A stretch of 64,000 nt of DNA, from NCBI GenBank assembly GCA_942490855.1, contig CALNYS010000004.1, positions 682,001-746,000 of the forward strand, read 5' to 3'. The stretch comes from CALNYS01 sp942490855 (lineage in GTDB: Bacteria > Planctomycetota > Phycisphaerae > Phycisphaerales > UBA1924). The position numbers and the translations under genes were made by a program. Under the pieces are notes generated by a model. The model was not told the origin of the DNA, did no database searches, and saw nothing but the letters and a program-made list of their open reading frames with translations. Each line of letters opens with the position of its first letter. Positions within the stretch are counted from its first letter, which is position 1. Shown here in pieces: positions 28,534-38,291 of this stretch.

Positions 28534-30668
28534 GTTTCGCGCACCCGCTCATTGCGCTGGCCGGGGGTCTCGCTGTTGCGATCCCGATCCTGATCCACTT
28601 GCTGCTGCGGTTCCGGCGTCGCCCGGTGCAGTGGGCGGCGATGCGGTTCCTGTACGAGGCGTACCAGAAGCAGCGTCGCAAGCTGCGCCTGCAGCAGATT
28701 CTTCTTCTCGCGGCCCGTTGTCTGCTCTTGCTCGCCGCGGGGGTGGCGATCGCGCGGCCTTTCGCGGGGTCTGATCGGGACGCGGGCGGGCCGGCGGATG
28801 TGTACCTGCTGATCGACAACAGCCTGACGGCGCAGCTGCGCGACACGAACGACGCGCGGGCGCTCGATCGGCATATCGCCGCGGCGCAGGCCGAAATCGA
28901 CGCGCTCGGCCCGGGCGATCGCGTGGCGCTGGTCCCTCTCGCGGGGCCAGCGGGGCTCGCGGTGCTCCCGCCCAGCGGCGATGTCGGCGGGGTGCGTTCG
29001 CTCGTGGGAAGTGTGCAATCGGTTGACGCGCCGCCCGACGTCGAGGGGGCTCTCTCTCGCGTGCGCGCGGCGATCGACGCGTCTTCGGGCGCGGCGTCGC
29101 GGGTGGTTGTGTTTAGTGAGTTCCGTCGCGGGTTCTTCCCCGCTGCGGAGACCGCGTCGCGGGTGTTCGCGGATGAGATGGGCGTGTCGGCGTCGCTGGT
29201 TGGCCACGCGAGCGGCGATGCGCACAACGTGCAGGTCGCGGAGGTCGAGCCGCAGCGATCGATGCTCTTTGGCGACGGCGAGCGCGAGACGGTGCGGGTG
29301 CGCCTGCGTCGGTTCGGTCCGATGCTGGACACGGAGGCGACGACGGTGGTTCGCGCGGCGTACGCGCTCGAGGGCGGGAGCGGGGCGCCGGTGGACGCCG
29401 GGCGCGCTTCGGTGCGCTGGGCGCCCGGGCAGAGCGAGCAGGACGTGTTCCTGAGCGTGCAGTCGCCGGTCGAAGACACGGCGCTTGGCGCGCTGGTGGT
29501 CACGATCGACCGGGACCGTCTGGCTGGCGACGACTCTCGCGCCGCGCCGTTGGCGGTCGCGGAGGGCGCGCGGGTGGGCGTGATCGATCGTCCTGCGATC
29601 GCGCGCTCGGCGGGGACGCCGCTGTCGCCCTCGCGCTGGCTCGAGCTGGCGCTGCAGCCGGACCGTTCGTCGCACCTGCAGCCGGTGACGCTTGATCCTT
29701 CTGATCTTGATCGCACGGCGCTGGCGGGGCTGGACGGGGTCTTCGTGCTGCGCCCGGATCTGCTGACTAGCGACGGGTGGGACGCGCTGCGCGACTTTGT
29801 GGCGCGCGGTCGTGGGCTTACGGTTTTCCCGCCCGCGTCGCTTGACGCGCACCCGTGGGCCGAGACCGCGGTGGAGCGCCTCGGACTGAGCGTGACGCTC
29901 GGCGCGGAGAAAAACGAATACGAGGACGGGCTATCACTCGTCGTCACGCAGGGCAACGACGGGTCGTCGCTGCGGATGCTCGGCAGCGAGCTGGAAGAGC
30001 TCATCGCCCCGGTGCGGGTCTTCGCGTCGCTCTCGATGCGTCTTGAGGCTTCGGGCGGCGAGGCGGTGTTGTCCACGGACGACGGGACGCCCTGGATCGT
30101 GCGCGCCAAGGCGGGCGACGAGGGCGAGGTGGTGTTGGTGGCGAGCGCGCTGTCGCTTGAATGGAGCACGCTCGCGGCGACGCCGCTGATGGTTCCTCTT
30201 ATGCAAGAGACGGTGCGCGAGTCGGCCGGGGCCGCGGTGCGCAAGCGTGTGACGGTCGCGGGCGCGCTCCCGGCGCTCCCCCCGGGCGTCGCGGAGCTTG
30301 AGCCGATCGCCGGTGGCGACGCTCTCCTTGCGGGCGAGACCGGGGCATGGGCCCCGCTGCTGCGGGCGGGCGTGTACCGCATGCGCGGCGCGCAGGGCGA
30401 GGACCTCGGGCCGGCGACCGTCGCGCCTTCGGCGCGCGCGGGGGACACACGGGCGACGGTGCGCGAGGAAGCCTCGGCGTGGTTCAGCGCGTCTGGTCTG
30501 CGCGTCGACGGCCCGGAGGCCGGCGCGGCGGGCGGCGGGCGAACGGCGACCGCGAGCGGCGTCGGGCGCCTGGGCGTGAGCTCTACGATCCTGTTTGCCG
30601 CGCTGGCGCTGGCGGTTGCTGAAACACTGATGGCCCGGCGGTTCAGCCCGGCGGGGTCGCGACGATGA
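28530..30668 (+). CDS. BatA-type membrane protein with N-terminal aerotolerance-regulator domain and vWA
   Basis: A 712-residue protein starting with GTG inside the DUF58 stop. Residues 5-28 form a first membrane helix followed by RFRRRPVQWAAMRFL, the hallmark of the BatA N-terminal domain, and a second helix ends near residue 76. A vWA-like domain follows with DNSLT at residues 96-100, where the third MIDAS position is Thr rather than Ser. A long extracytoplasmic beta-rich region comes next, and one helix (LFAALALAVAETLMA) ends the protein. It is probably anchored at both ends and presents its middle part to the periplasm. The stop overlaps the next start (ATGA). Confidence 0.85.
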   Translation: MSFAHPLIALAGGLAVAIPILIHLLLRFRRRPVQWAAMRFLYEAYQKQRRKLRLQQILLLAARCLLLLAAGVAIARPFAGSDRDAGGPADVYLLIDNSLTAQLRDTNDARALDRHIAAAQAEIDALGPGDRVALVPLAGPAGLAVLPPSGDVGGVRSLVGSVQSVDAPPDVEGALSRVRAAIDASSGAASRVVVFSEFRRGFFPAAETASRVFADEMGVSASLVGHASGDAHNVQVAEVEPQRSMLFGDGERETVRVRLRRFGPMLDTEATTVVRAAYALEGGSGAPVDAGRASVRWAPGQSEQDVFLSVQSPVEDTALGALVVTIDRDRLAGDDSRAAPLAVAEGARVGVIDRPAIARSAGTPLSPSRWLELALQPDRSSHLQPVTLDPSDLDRTALAGLDGVFVLRPDLLTSDGWDALRDFVARGRGLTVFPPASLDAHPWAETAVERLGLSVTLGAEKNEYEDGLSLVVTQGNDGSSLRMLGSELEELIAPVRVFASLSMRLEASGGEAVLSTDDGTPWIVRAKAGDEGEVVLVASALSLEWSTLAATPLMVPLMQETVRESAGAAVRKRVTVAGALPALPPGVAELEPIAGGDALLAGETGAWAPLLRAGVYRMRGAQGEDLGPATVAPSARAGDTRATVREEASAWFSASGLRVDGPEAGAAGGGRTATASGVGRLGVSSTILFAALALAVAETLMARRFSPAGSRR

Positions 30669-33001
30669 GCAGCTTCCTCGACCGGGTTCTGGATCTCGAG
30701 CACCTTTCCGCGGCGGGCGAGGGCGTGCGGTTCGCGTTCGAGCGGTCGCTCCCGCCCTACGTGTGGGTGGGGATCGCGGGGGCGTGTGTCGGCGCTGGTG
30801 TGTACGCGTACTGGCGTCACAGCGGGAACCGTTCGCTCCGGTGGGTGCTGGCGGGCGCACGTGCGGCGTTGCTTCTGGTGCTCGCGGTGCTGCTGGCCGG
30901 GCCGATGCTCGAGCGGAAGACCGAGAGCTCGGAGTCGGACTGGGTGCTGGTGCTGATCGATCGGAGCCGGTCGATGAGCGTCGCGGACGCGTCCGATGAG
31001 ACCGGTGCGCGCACGACGCGCGACGAGCAGCTCCGGGCGGCGATCGAGGCGGCGCGACCCGGGTTTGAACAACTGGCCAACGGGCGCGAGCTGCGCTGGT
31101 TCGGCGTGGGCGAGGGCGCGTACGAGCTGCCGCTCGATGATTCGGGGATGCCGATCCTCGGGGACGCCGGGGCTCGGCGGACGCGCCTGGGGCGGGGGAT
31201 CGGGGACGCGCTGCAGCGCGCCGCGGCTCGCCCGCTCGCCGGGATGGTCGTCATCAGCGACGGGAGATCGCTCGACACGGTTGCGCGGGCGAGCCTGCGT
31301 GATTTTTCCAGCGCGGGGGCGCCGATCCACACGGTGCTCCTCGGCGCGACGGGGGCGGTGTCGGATGTTGCCGTGCGCCGTGTTGCGGCGCCGCGGGTGG
31401 CGTACCAGAACGACCCGGCGCCCGTGACGGTGGAGCTCTCGGCCCTGGGTGAAACGGACGGGCTGCGCGGACGCATCGACCTCATCGACGAGCGGACTGG
31501 CGAGGTGCTCGAGTCGCAAGACGTCACGCTTGAGGGCGGAGCGAGCGAGCACACTCTCGCGCACCGACCGGAGCACGCGGGCGACCAGCGCTGGCGCGTG
31601 GAGTTTGTTCCTGACGAGCCGGATCTGGTAACGGACAACAACAGCGCTTCGCTCGCGCTCGAGATCGTCGATCGTCCGGTGCGCGTGCTGTACCTCGACG
31701 GCTACCCGCGCTGGGAACAGCGGTACCTGCGCAACCTGCTGGTTCGCGAGGCGACGGTGGAGTCGGCGAACCTGATGCTCGCGGCCGGGCGGAGGTACCT
31801 CCAGGAGGGCGACGTCGAGATCTCGACGCTTCCCGCGTCCCCGGAGGAGTGGGCGGAGTACGACGTTGTCGTGCTCGGCGACGTAGCGCCGGGCGTGCTG
31901 ACGCCGGCGCAGATCGAACAGGTCCGGCTCTTCGTTGCTGACGAGGGCGGCGGTTTGGTGTGGATCGGCGGGGAATCGGACACGCCGCGCTCGTGGTGGT
32001 CCACCCCGCTGGCGGCGCTCCTCCCCTTCTCGCCCCCCGCTTCGACGCTCGGCGCGCTGCGGGCGCCGGCGCAGGCGTTCCCGACGCCCGAGGCGGATCG
32101 TCTGGGCGTGTTGCGTCTGACAGACGAGTCGGACGCCGCGTGGCCCGAAGAACTCTCCGACCCGAGCGTTGCGTGGTCGGCGTTGCACTGGGTGCAGGAC
32201 ATCGCGCCGGCTTCGCTGAAACCCACGGCGACGACGCTCGCGAGCGCCGCGCCCATCAACGGCGGCGCCCCGTCGCCTTTGGTGGTCACCATGCGCTACG
32301 GCGCCGGGCGCGTTGTGTACATCGCGACCGACGAGATCTGGCGCTGGCGGTACGGGCGCGGCGAGATCCTCTACGAACGATTTTGGGTGCAGCTTGTGCG
32401 GTTGCTCGGGCGCGAGCGTCTGGTGCGAGGCGGGGGCGGGTTCCGTCTGCGCGCCGCGTCCGAGACGGTTTCGGTCGGAGAGCCGCTGCCCTTGACGCTC
32501 GACATCGTGGACCAATCATTGCTGGAATCGGCGCCGGACACGATCCGTGTGCGCTTTGCCCAGCAGTCGGATTCGCTGGACTCGGCGGCGCCGGGCGAGC
32601 TGACGCTTGTCGCGGTTCCCGGTGACGCGGGGAGGTACACCGGCGTGTGGACGCCCGCGAGCGCGGGGGCGTGGAGCGTCGAGGTCGTTGACCCGTTGCT
32701 GCGCGGCGCTAGCGACGGCGTCGGGCGCGTGGGCGTTTCGGTGACGCTGCCCGGAGGCGAGCTCGCCGACCCGCGCCCGGATCATGAACACCTGCGCACG
32801 TTGGCGTCGCAGACCGGTGGTCAGGCGATGACGCCCGGCGAGCTTTCATCGATCGGCGACCCGGGCGTGTTTCCTTCGCGCCGCGTGCGCCGCGTGTCCG
32901 TGGAGCGCGAGACGCTGTGGGACACCCCGCTCGCGCTCGCGATCATCATCGTTCTGGCGACGTTCGAGTGGATCGGGCGTCGGATACTGAGGGTGATGTG
33001 A
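30665..33001 (+). CDS. Membrane vWA protein with a glutamine-amidotransferase-like central domain
   Basis: A 778-residue protein. Helices at about residues 33-50 and 60-80 are followed by a vWA domain with an intact MIDAS (Asp99, Ser101, Ser103 in LIDRSRSMSV). The central part VRVLYLDGYPRWEQRYLRNLL and the later YDVVVLGDVAP with GGGLVWIGG resemble the class I amidotransferase-like fold seen in such operons, without an obvious catalytic cysteine. The protein ends with one helix (ALAIIIVLATFEWIG). Two vWA membrane proteins side by side suggest a heteromeric complex. The next gene starts 13 bases downstream. Confidence 0.82.
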   Translation: MSSFLDRVLDLEHLSAAGEGVRFAFERSLPPYVWVGIAGACVGAGVYAYWRHSGNRSLRWVLAGARAALLLVLAVLLAGPMLERKTESSESDWVLVLIDRSRSMSVADASDETGARTTRDEQLRAAIEAARPGFEQLANGRELRWFGVGEGAYELPLDDSGMPILGDAGARRTRLGRGIGDALQRAAARPLAGMVVISDGRSLDTVARASLRDFSSAGAPIHTVLLGATGAVSDVAVRRVAAPRVAYQNDPAPVTVELSALGETDGLRGRIDLIDERTGEVLESQDVTLEGGASEHTLAHRPEHAGDQRWRVEFVPDEPDLVTDNNSASLALEIVDRPVRVLYLDGYPRWEQRYLRNLLVREATVESANLMLAAGRRYLQEGDVEISTLPASPEEWAEYDVVVLGDVAPGVLTPAQIEQVRLFVADEGGGLVWIGGESDTPRSWWSTPLAALLPFSPPASTLGALRAPAQAFPTPEADRLGVLRLTDESDAAWPEELSDPSVAWSALHWVQDIAPASLKPTATTLASAAPINGGAPSPLVVTMRYGAGRVVYIATDEIWRWRYGRGEILYERFWVQLVRLLGRERLVRGGGGFRLRAASETVSVGEPLPLTLDIVDQSLLESAPDTIRVRFAQQSDSLDSAAPGELTLVAVPGDAGRYTGVWTPASAGAWSVEVVDPLLRGASDGVGRVGVSVTLPGGELADPRPDHEHLRTLASQTGGQAMTPGELSSIGDPGVFPSRRVRRVSVERETLWDTPLALAIIIVLATFEWIGRRILRVM

Positions 33002-33014
33002 TGGGAGGGACGCC

Positions 33015-34070
33015 ATGACCAGCGGACACCGAGGAACGGCCGAGCGCCTCCGCGCCAGCCGCGCTGCGCTGCGCCGGTGGCTCCTGTCGCTTTCGCTCCT
33101 CAAGCTGATCGGATGGACCGTCGGCGTGTTTCTGCTGCTCGCGGCGCTGGACTACCTCCTGCGCTTGCCGGCGTGGATCCGTTGGACGCACCTGGTGGTC
33201 GGCGTGGGTGCGTTCGTGTGGGCCTGGCGCACGCGGGTGCGCCCCACATCGGCGTTCCGCCCGGCGCTTGCGGATCTCGCGCTCGAGATCGAACGGCGCC
33301 GCCCGGAGTTCCGCGACCGCCTCGCCAGTTCGCTGGAGCTCGACGAGCTCGCGACGAGGTCTGTCGGCGTTGAAGGCGAGCTTGCTCGCCTCGCGTCGGC
33401 GCGGGCGGACGCTCCCGCGGGGAACCTGCTCGATGGTCTGTTTGACCGGACACTCCTTGTGCGCACGGCTGTCGCGGTGGGCGTGATCGTGTGTTCGGGC
33501 GTCGCGGCGAGCGTGCTGCGCCCTGCCGAGTCGAGCACCGCCGCGTTGCGGACCGCGGCGCCGTGGAGCCAAACGGCGTGGCCGAAGCGCACGGGGGTGG
33601 TTGACGTCACGGGTGTGACGCTGCACCCGCGCCGCGAGGCGATGCCGTTGCGGGCCGCACTCACACACAGCAATCGCGCCACCGATGAAACCGATGTCGC
33701 GGTGCGCACGCGCGTGTACGAAGACGGCGTTGTTGTGCGCCGCGCGCGGCTGCTGGCGAGCTGGCAGCAGCGCGAGGTTCCGCTGGGCGGGCGTAGCGGC
33801 GGTGAACTCTTCGAGGTGCTCGCGGACACCGACGGGGACATGATCGAGTACCGGTTCGAGACGCTCGACGACGCGACCGACTGGACGCGCGTCGAGCTGG
33901 TCGAGCGCCCCGCGGTGCTGGGCGCGCTACGGCGCTCATCCGGCGCCCGGCGTACCTCATTGCCGCATCTCCTGACGATGAGCCCGACGCCCTCGTGGTG
34001 GATCTGGGACAGGGCTCGGACGAGCGTGCGGCAGCGCCGGCGGCGCTGGCGGGGTCAACCGTCGAGCTGA
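33015..34070 (+). CDS. N-terminal part of a frameshifted coiled-coil membrane protein
   Basis: This frame encodes two or three membrane helices (LLSLSLLKLIGWTVGVFLLL, then HLVVGVGAFVWAW, and a third near residues 150-163) and a following extracytoplasmic domain up to VERPAVLGA. After about base 33926 the frame decays into Arg/Ser-rich nonsense. The sensible continuation TALIRRPAYLIAASPDD begins in another frame at 33929 and joins the ORF ending at 36559. One missing base near 33926 explains it. A GGGAGG ribosome site precedes the ATG. The overall build recalls DUF4175-type membrane proteins. Confidence 0.65.
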   Translation: MTSGHRGTAERLRASRAALRRWLLSLSLLKLIGWTVGVFLLLAALDYLLRLPAWIRWTHLVVGVGAFVWAWRTRVRPTSAFRPALADLALEIERRRPEFRDRLASSLELDELATRSVGVEGELARLASARADAPAGNLLDGLFDRTLLVRTAVAVGVIVCSGVAASVLRPAESSTAALRTAAPWSQTAWPKRTGVVDVTGVTLHPRREAMPLRAALTHSNRATDETDVAVRTRVYEDGVVVRRARLLASWQQREVPLGGRSGGELFEVLADTDGDMIEYRFETLDDATDWTRVELVERPAVLGALRRSSGARRTSLPHLLTMSPTPSWWIWDRARTSVRQRRRRWRGQPSS

Positions 34071-36559
34071 CGCTTTCGCTGAACAAGGCCGTCGAACCCC
34101 GCGACGCGGACGAGGGGTGGATCGAAGAGACGTTCGGGCCGCATGCACAGAGTGCGACGGTTCTCACGGCCGATGAGGACACCACGTGGAAGGTGTCGTT
34201 CGCGCTCGAGGACACCCGTGTGCTGCGGGTGTCGCTCCGCGATCATCGCGGGGTGGAGTCGGCGGACGCGGCGGTGTTCCGGTTCCCAGCGCAGCGCGAT
34301 CAGGCGCCCTCTGTGGTGGTGATCGAGCCGGCGTTCGACGACACCGCGCTCCCGCAGGCGACGGTTCGTCTTGTGGCGAACGCGACGGACGATGTCGCGC
34401 TCGCGGCGCTCTGGTCGAGCGCCCAGCGGTTTGAGCCCGAGGGGACTGAACCGAGCGGGAACGGCGGCGCGATGGCGCCTGCGGGCGATGAGAGTGTTCT
34501 GAGGCGCGCCGGCGTGAGCGCCGGCGACTTGCGTGGCGAGGTCGTAAGCGAGCTCTCTCTTGCCGATCTTGAGGCGCGGCCGGGTGACGAGGTTCGGCTG
34601 TGGGCGACAGCGATCGACGTGTACGCCTACGAGACGGGTCTGCGCGAGCCGACGCGGTCTGGCGTGCGCCGGATCTTTATCGTGAGCGAAGACGATTTCG
34701 TCGAGGACATCCGCGGCGCGCTGACGGGCGTGCGGCGCGAGTCGATCCGGCTCTTCGAGGCGCAGCGCGATCTGTCGGCGCGAACGCAGCGGGGCGAAGC
34801 GGATCTCGAAGACGTGCGCCGGGAGGAAGACGCTCTTGGTCGCGACATCGAACGCCAGAGCGAGCGGCTGGCGGGTCTTCGCGACAGGATTGCCTCGAAC
34901 GGTCTGGAAGACGAAGCGCTCGAAGCGCTCACGCGCGACGCGCAGCGGCTCGCGGAGAGCGCTGAGGACGCGGCGCGGTCCGCATCGGACGCGGCGCAGC
35001 GCAACAACGACGAGTCAGCGGAGGAGGTCGAGCGTTCTCAGGAGCGGGCGCTTGATGATCTCGGCGAATTGATCGCGCTGCTCGATAGCGGCGAGGACGC
35101 GTGGACGGCGCGCCGGAACCTCGAGCGGCTCCTGCGTGAGCAGCTTGAGAACCTGGAGGCGACCCGCGAGCTCGGGCGTGAGACGGCCGGGCTCCCCGCC
35201 GACGAGCTGAGCCCGGAGCAGCAGGACGAGCTCGAACGGATCGCGCAGCGCCAGTCGGAGCTGGCGGAGCAGTCTCGTTCGGCGCAGGAATCGCTGCGTG
35301 AAACGGAAGAGTCCCTGCAAGAGAGCGACCCCGCGACGGCCGCGGCTCTCGAGCAGGCCGCGCAGAGTCTCGAGCAGGCGGACGTGACGCGTCGGATGGA
35401 AGAAGCGGCGCAGCAGGCGGAGCAGAACCGCACGTCGCGGTCTGCGGCGCTCCAGCAGGAGGCGGCCGACCAGCTCCAGGAAGCGCTGGAGGAGCTGGAT
35501 AACGCCGAGCGCGCCCGCGACGAGCAGCTGCGCCGGATGGCCCAAAGCCTTGTTGACACCATCAAAGCGCTTGTGGCGTCGCAGCAGAACGAGCTGGCGC
35601 GTCTGGAGCGTTCCGAGCCTCGCCTGGACGCGGCGATGATCGCGTTGCACACGCGCACGATCGCGGCGGCCGAGATGGCCCTCGGGGAGCGCGAGCTGCG
35701 TGCGGCGGCCCGACCGCTCGAGGACGCCGGGGCGGCGCAGCTGGATGCGATCGCCGCGCTGCGTGCGGCCGAAGCTGATGCTGAGAGCGCCCGGGACGCG
35801 GAGACCGAGAGCCTCGCGTGCTTGCAGGACGCGCTCGAAGAAGCCGAGCGTCTGCAGGAGCAGATCGAGGAAGAGGCGACGGACCGCCAGCGCGAAGAGA
35901 TCAAGGAGGCGTACCGTCAGGCGCTTGCGCAGCAGACCGAGCTGCGCGACCGCACGCAGACGGCGGTCCCCGGTGGCGAGCCCGATCGGCGTTCCCGGGC
36001 GGCGCTGCGGCGCCTGAGCGGGGAGCAGGAGGATCTTGCCGGCGTTGTGAGCGACCTGTTTGCGCGCACGCAGGAGCTCGACGACGCGGTTGTCTTCAAG
36101 TTCGCCCACACGCGGCTCGACGAGGCGCTGGGGCGCTCGGTTGAATCGCTCCGCGACGCCGACGGGGGAGAGGCCCTGCACAACCAGGCACGGGCGATCG
36201 TCCTGCTGCGCAGCTTGGTTGACGCACTCGAAGAAGAGCAGCCCGACGAGGACGAGCAGTTCGACGATGGCGGCGGTGGCGGCGGCGGCGGTGGTGGCAG
36301 TCAGCAAGGCGGCCCCCCCGAGCTGATCCCGGGCGGCGCGCAGCTCAAGCTGCTGCGAGCGATCCAGGGCGACCTGCTCGAACGGACCCGCTCGGTGGAC
36401 GACGGCCGTCGCCCCGCGAGCGACCTACGATCCGTTGGCGCCGAGCAGCGCGAGCTCTCGCAGGTCGGCCAGCAGCTCATCGACGAGCTGACCAACGAAG
36501 TAACCCCGCCGGTGCAGATCGAAGTGCCCGAGTCTGAACGGGAAGGAGACGAAGGATGA
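33995..36559 (+). CDS. C-terminal coiled-coil part of the frameshifted membrane protein
   Basis: The frame is open from before 33929 and the first usable start is GTG 33995, but the true protein most likely begins at 33015. Visible parts are an Ig-like beta region (STVELTLSLNKAV, then DDTALPQATVRLVANATDD), followed by about 450 residues of charged coiled coil rich in Glu, Arg, Ala and Gln, and a glycine run near the C-terminus (GGGGGGGGGG) before PPELIPGGAQLKLLRAIQ. With the frame repaired the protein would be about 1180 residues. It is likely a periplasmic scaffold attached to the membrane. The stop overlaps the next start (ATGA). Confidence 0.75.
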   Translation: MVDLGQGSDERAAAPAALAGSTVELTLSLNKAVEPRDADEGWIEETFGPHAQSATVLTADEDTTWKVSFALEDTRVLRVSLRDHRGVESADAAVFRFPAQRDQAPSVVVIEPAFDDTALPQATVRLVANATDDVALAALWSSAQRFEPEGTEPSGNGGAMAPAGDESVLRRAGVSAGDLRGEVVSELSLADLEARPGDEVRLWATAIDVYAYETGLREPTRSGVRRIFIVSEDDFVEDIRGALTGVRRESIRLFEAQRDLSARTQRGEADLEDVRREEDALGRDIERQSERLAGLRDRIASNGLEDEALEALTRDAQRLAESAEDAARSASDAAQRNNDESAEEVERSQERALDDLGELIALLDSGEDAWTARRNLERLLREQLENLEATRELGRETAGLPADELSPEQQDELERIAQRQSELAEQSRSAQESLRETEESLQESDPATAAALEQAAQSLEQADVTRRMEEAAQQAEQNRTSRSAALQQEAADQLQEALEELDNAERARDEQLRRMAQSLVDTIKALVASQQNELARLERSEPRLDAAMIALHTRTIAAAEMALGERELRAAARPLEDAGAAQLDAIAALRAAEADAESARDAETESLACLQDALEEAERLQEQIEEEATDRQREEIKEAYRQALAQQTELRDRTQTAVPGGEPDRRSRAALRRLSGEQEDLAGVVSDLFARTQELDDAVVFKFAHTRLDEALGRSVESLRDADGGEALHNQARAIVLLRSLVDALEEEQPDEDEQFDDGGGGGGGGGGSQQGGPPELIPGGAQLKLLRAIQGDLLERTRSVDDGRRPASDLRSVGAEQRELSQVGQQLIDELTNEVTPPVQIEVPESEREGDEG

Positions 36560-37227
36560 ACGCGCACCACTGGATGGCTGTCAGCGCGGCGCTCTTTGTC
36601 GGGACGGCGGGCGCGCAGGACGCCCCCCCGCCCGAGGATCCCCCCGAGTCGCTGCCGTCGCTCGACGATCTGCTCGGGATCGAGCGTGAGGAGCGCCCCG
36701 ACGATGTTGTTGAAGACCTCCCCCACCGCTCCGCGCTCGAGCGCGCACTGAGCGACGGCGAGGTGTCCGACGTGTTCCGCCAGGCGGTGACGGAGATGCG
36801 CGACGTTGCAGACTTGCTTGACGCGTCAGACGGCGGCGCGCGCGCGCAGCGGCTCCAGCAGGACATCCTGCTCAAGCTGGATCAGCTCATCGAGCAGGCG
36901 AAGCAGCAGCAGAACCAAAGCTCGTCCTCGTCCTCCTCGTCTTCGTCGTCCAGCCAGTCCCCGACGCGCAACCAGCAGCGTGCGGAGCAGCAGGCGCAGC
37001 AATCGTCGCAGTCGCAGAGCAGCGATTCGGGCGACTCGGCCCCCCCGCCGCGCCGCGACGGCGCGCTCAACGATCTCGTGCAGGGGTCTTCCGCGGCGTG
37101 GGGCGCTTTGCCCAAGCGCGTGCGCGACGCCCTGATGCAGGGGTCGAGCGATCGGTTCAGCTCGATGTACGAGTCGCTCACCGAGTCCTACTTCCGGCGT
37201 TTAGCCGAGGAAGCGGGGGATCAATGA
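36556..37227 (+). CDS. Small exported Ser/Gln-rich protein of the MoxR operon
   Basis: A 223-residue protein with a signal peptide (cut near residue 20, after AGAQ or GTAGA). An acidic segment and a helical part (RQAVTEMRDVADLLDA) come first, then a low-complexity linker of twelve serines and many glutamines (about residues 120-160). A conserved-looking C-terminus follows: ALPKRVRDALMQGSSDRF and the aromatic ESLTESYFRRLAEEAGD. It has no enzyme motif. It could be a partner that docks onto the coiled-coil protein encoded just upstream. Both ends overlap the neighbouring genes by four bases. Confidence 0.75.
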   Translation: MNAHHWMAVSAALFVGTAGAQDAPPPEDPPESLPSLDDLLGIEREERPDDVVEDLPHRSALERALSDGEVSDVFRQAVTEMRDVADLLDASDGGARAQRLQQDILLKLDQLIEQAKQQQNQSSSSSSSSSSSSQSPTRNQQRAEQQAQQSSQSQSSDSGDSAPPPRRDGALNDLVQGSSAAWGALPKRVRDALMQGSSDRFSSMYESLTESYFRRLAEEAGDQ

Positions 37228-38291
37228 TGCGCCGGACCGCCCTTCTTCTCGCGGCGAGCGGCGCCGCGGCGCTCGGGCAGGCGACCGACCACGTCGCGCC
37301 CGACGTCCGCGCGACGGCGCAGAACGCGCCGAGCATCGCCGAGATGACACCGGCGCTGGACGCGACGATCGCGCGCGGGTTCGAGTACCTGCTGGCGAGC
37401 CAGCAAGAGGACGGCTCGTTCGGCGGCGGGCGTTACGAGAAGCACGTGGGCATCACCTCGCTCGCCTGCCTCGCGTTCATGGCCGACGGGCACCTCCCGG
37501 GGCGCGGCACGTACGGCGAGGCGGTCAAGCGCGGGCTCGACTTCGTGCTCGACAACCAGGCGGAGACGGGCCTGCTCGCGGCGGACACCTCGCACGGGCC
37601 GATGTACGGGCACGGTTTCGCGGCGCTTTTCCTCGGCGAGGTCTACGGCATGACCCAGGGCGGCGCCGACACCGCGAAAGCTGAGCGCGTGCACGACGCG
37701 CTTGTGCGCGCCGTTCGGTTGATCGTGCAGACGCAGAACAACGAGGGCGGCTGGCGCTACAACCCGGTGCCGTACGACGCGGACATCTCCGTGACGATCT
37801 GCGAGATCATGGCGCTGCGTTCGGCGCGCAACGCGGGGATCGATGTCCCGAAGGAAACGATCGACCGCGCGATCGAGTACGTGCGCAAATGCCAGAACTC
37901 CGACGGCGGGTTCCGGTACCAGCTCCCCGGCGGCGGTTCGGCGTGGCCGCGCTCGGCGGCCGGGCTGGCGAGCCTCTATTACGCCGGCATCTACGAGGAC
38001 GACGCCCTTGATTCGGGTCTCGCGTACCTCGCTCGGGTCTCGGGCCCGGGGCGACCGAACCGATCCGAGGCGCACTATTTTTACGGACAGTACTACTCGG
38101 CACAGGCGATGTACCTTGCCGGCGGTGAGTACTGGGCGGACTGGTGGCCCGGCGTCCGAGAAGAACTCATCGAACGGCAGCTCGAGGACGGGTCGTGGGC
38201 CGACCGTCACGCCGGCGGGGCGTACGGCGCCGCGATGGCGCTGATCGTTCTCCAAATGCCCAAGCGATATCTGCCGATCTTCCAGAAATGA
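37224..38291 (+). CDS. Exported prenyltransferase/squalene-cyclase-repeat (alpha-toroid) protein
   Basis: A 355-residue protein with a signal peptide (residues 1-20). It carries the repeated Q...GSF/GGF motifs of alpha/alpha-toroid proteins: QQEDGSFGGG, QNNEGGWRY, CQNSDGGFRY and QLEDGSWAD. The catalytic DXDD of squalene cyclases is not seen, so binding rather than cyclisation is more likely. Two adjacent ATG codons offer alternative starts, and the first overlaps the previous stop. Toroid proteins of this kind are often encoded with MoxR and vWA genes in planctomycetes, where their role is unknown. Confidence 0.83.
   Translation: MMRRTALLLAASGAAALGQATDHVAPDVRATAQNAPSIAEMTPALDATIARGFEYLLASQQEDGSFGGGRYEKHVGITSLACLAFMADGHLPGRGTYGEAVKRGLDFVLDNQAETGLLAADTSHGPMYGHGFAALFLGEVYGMTQGGADTAKAERVHDALVRAVRLIVQTQNNEGGWRYNPVPYDADISVTICEIMALRSARNAGIDVPKETIDRAIEYVRKCQNSDGGFRYQLPGGGSAWPRSAAGLASLYYAGIYEDDALDSGLAYLARVSGPGRPNRSEAHYFYGQYYSAQAMYLAGGEYWADWWPGVREELIERQLEDGSWADRHAGGAYGAAMALIVLQMPKRYLPIFQK

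Noticed and set aside
28514..32515. Minus-strand frame of 1333 codons opposite the vWA genes
   Set aside because: Biased, repetitive composition and no family features. It is the complement of the MoxR operon.
36910..36970. Repetitive TCC/TCG run that might look like a short tandem repeat or array
   Set aside because: It is a polyserine/glutamine linker within an exported protein, in frame, not a DNA repeat element.
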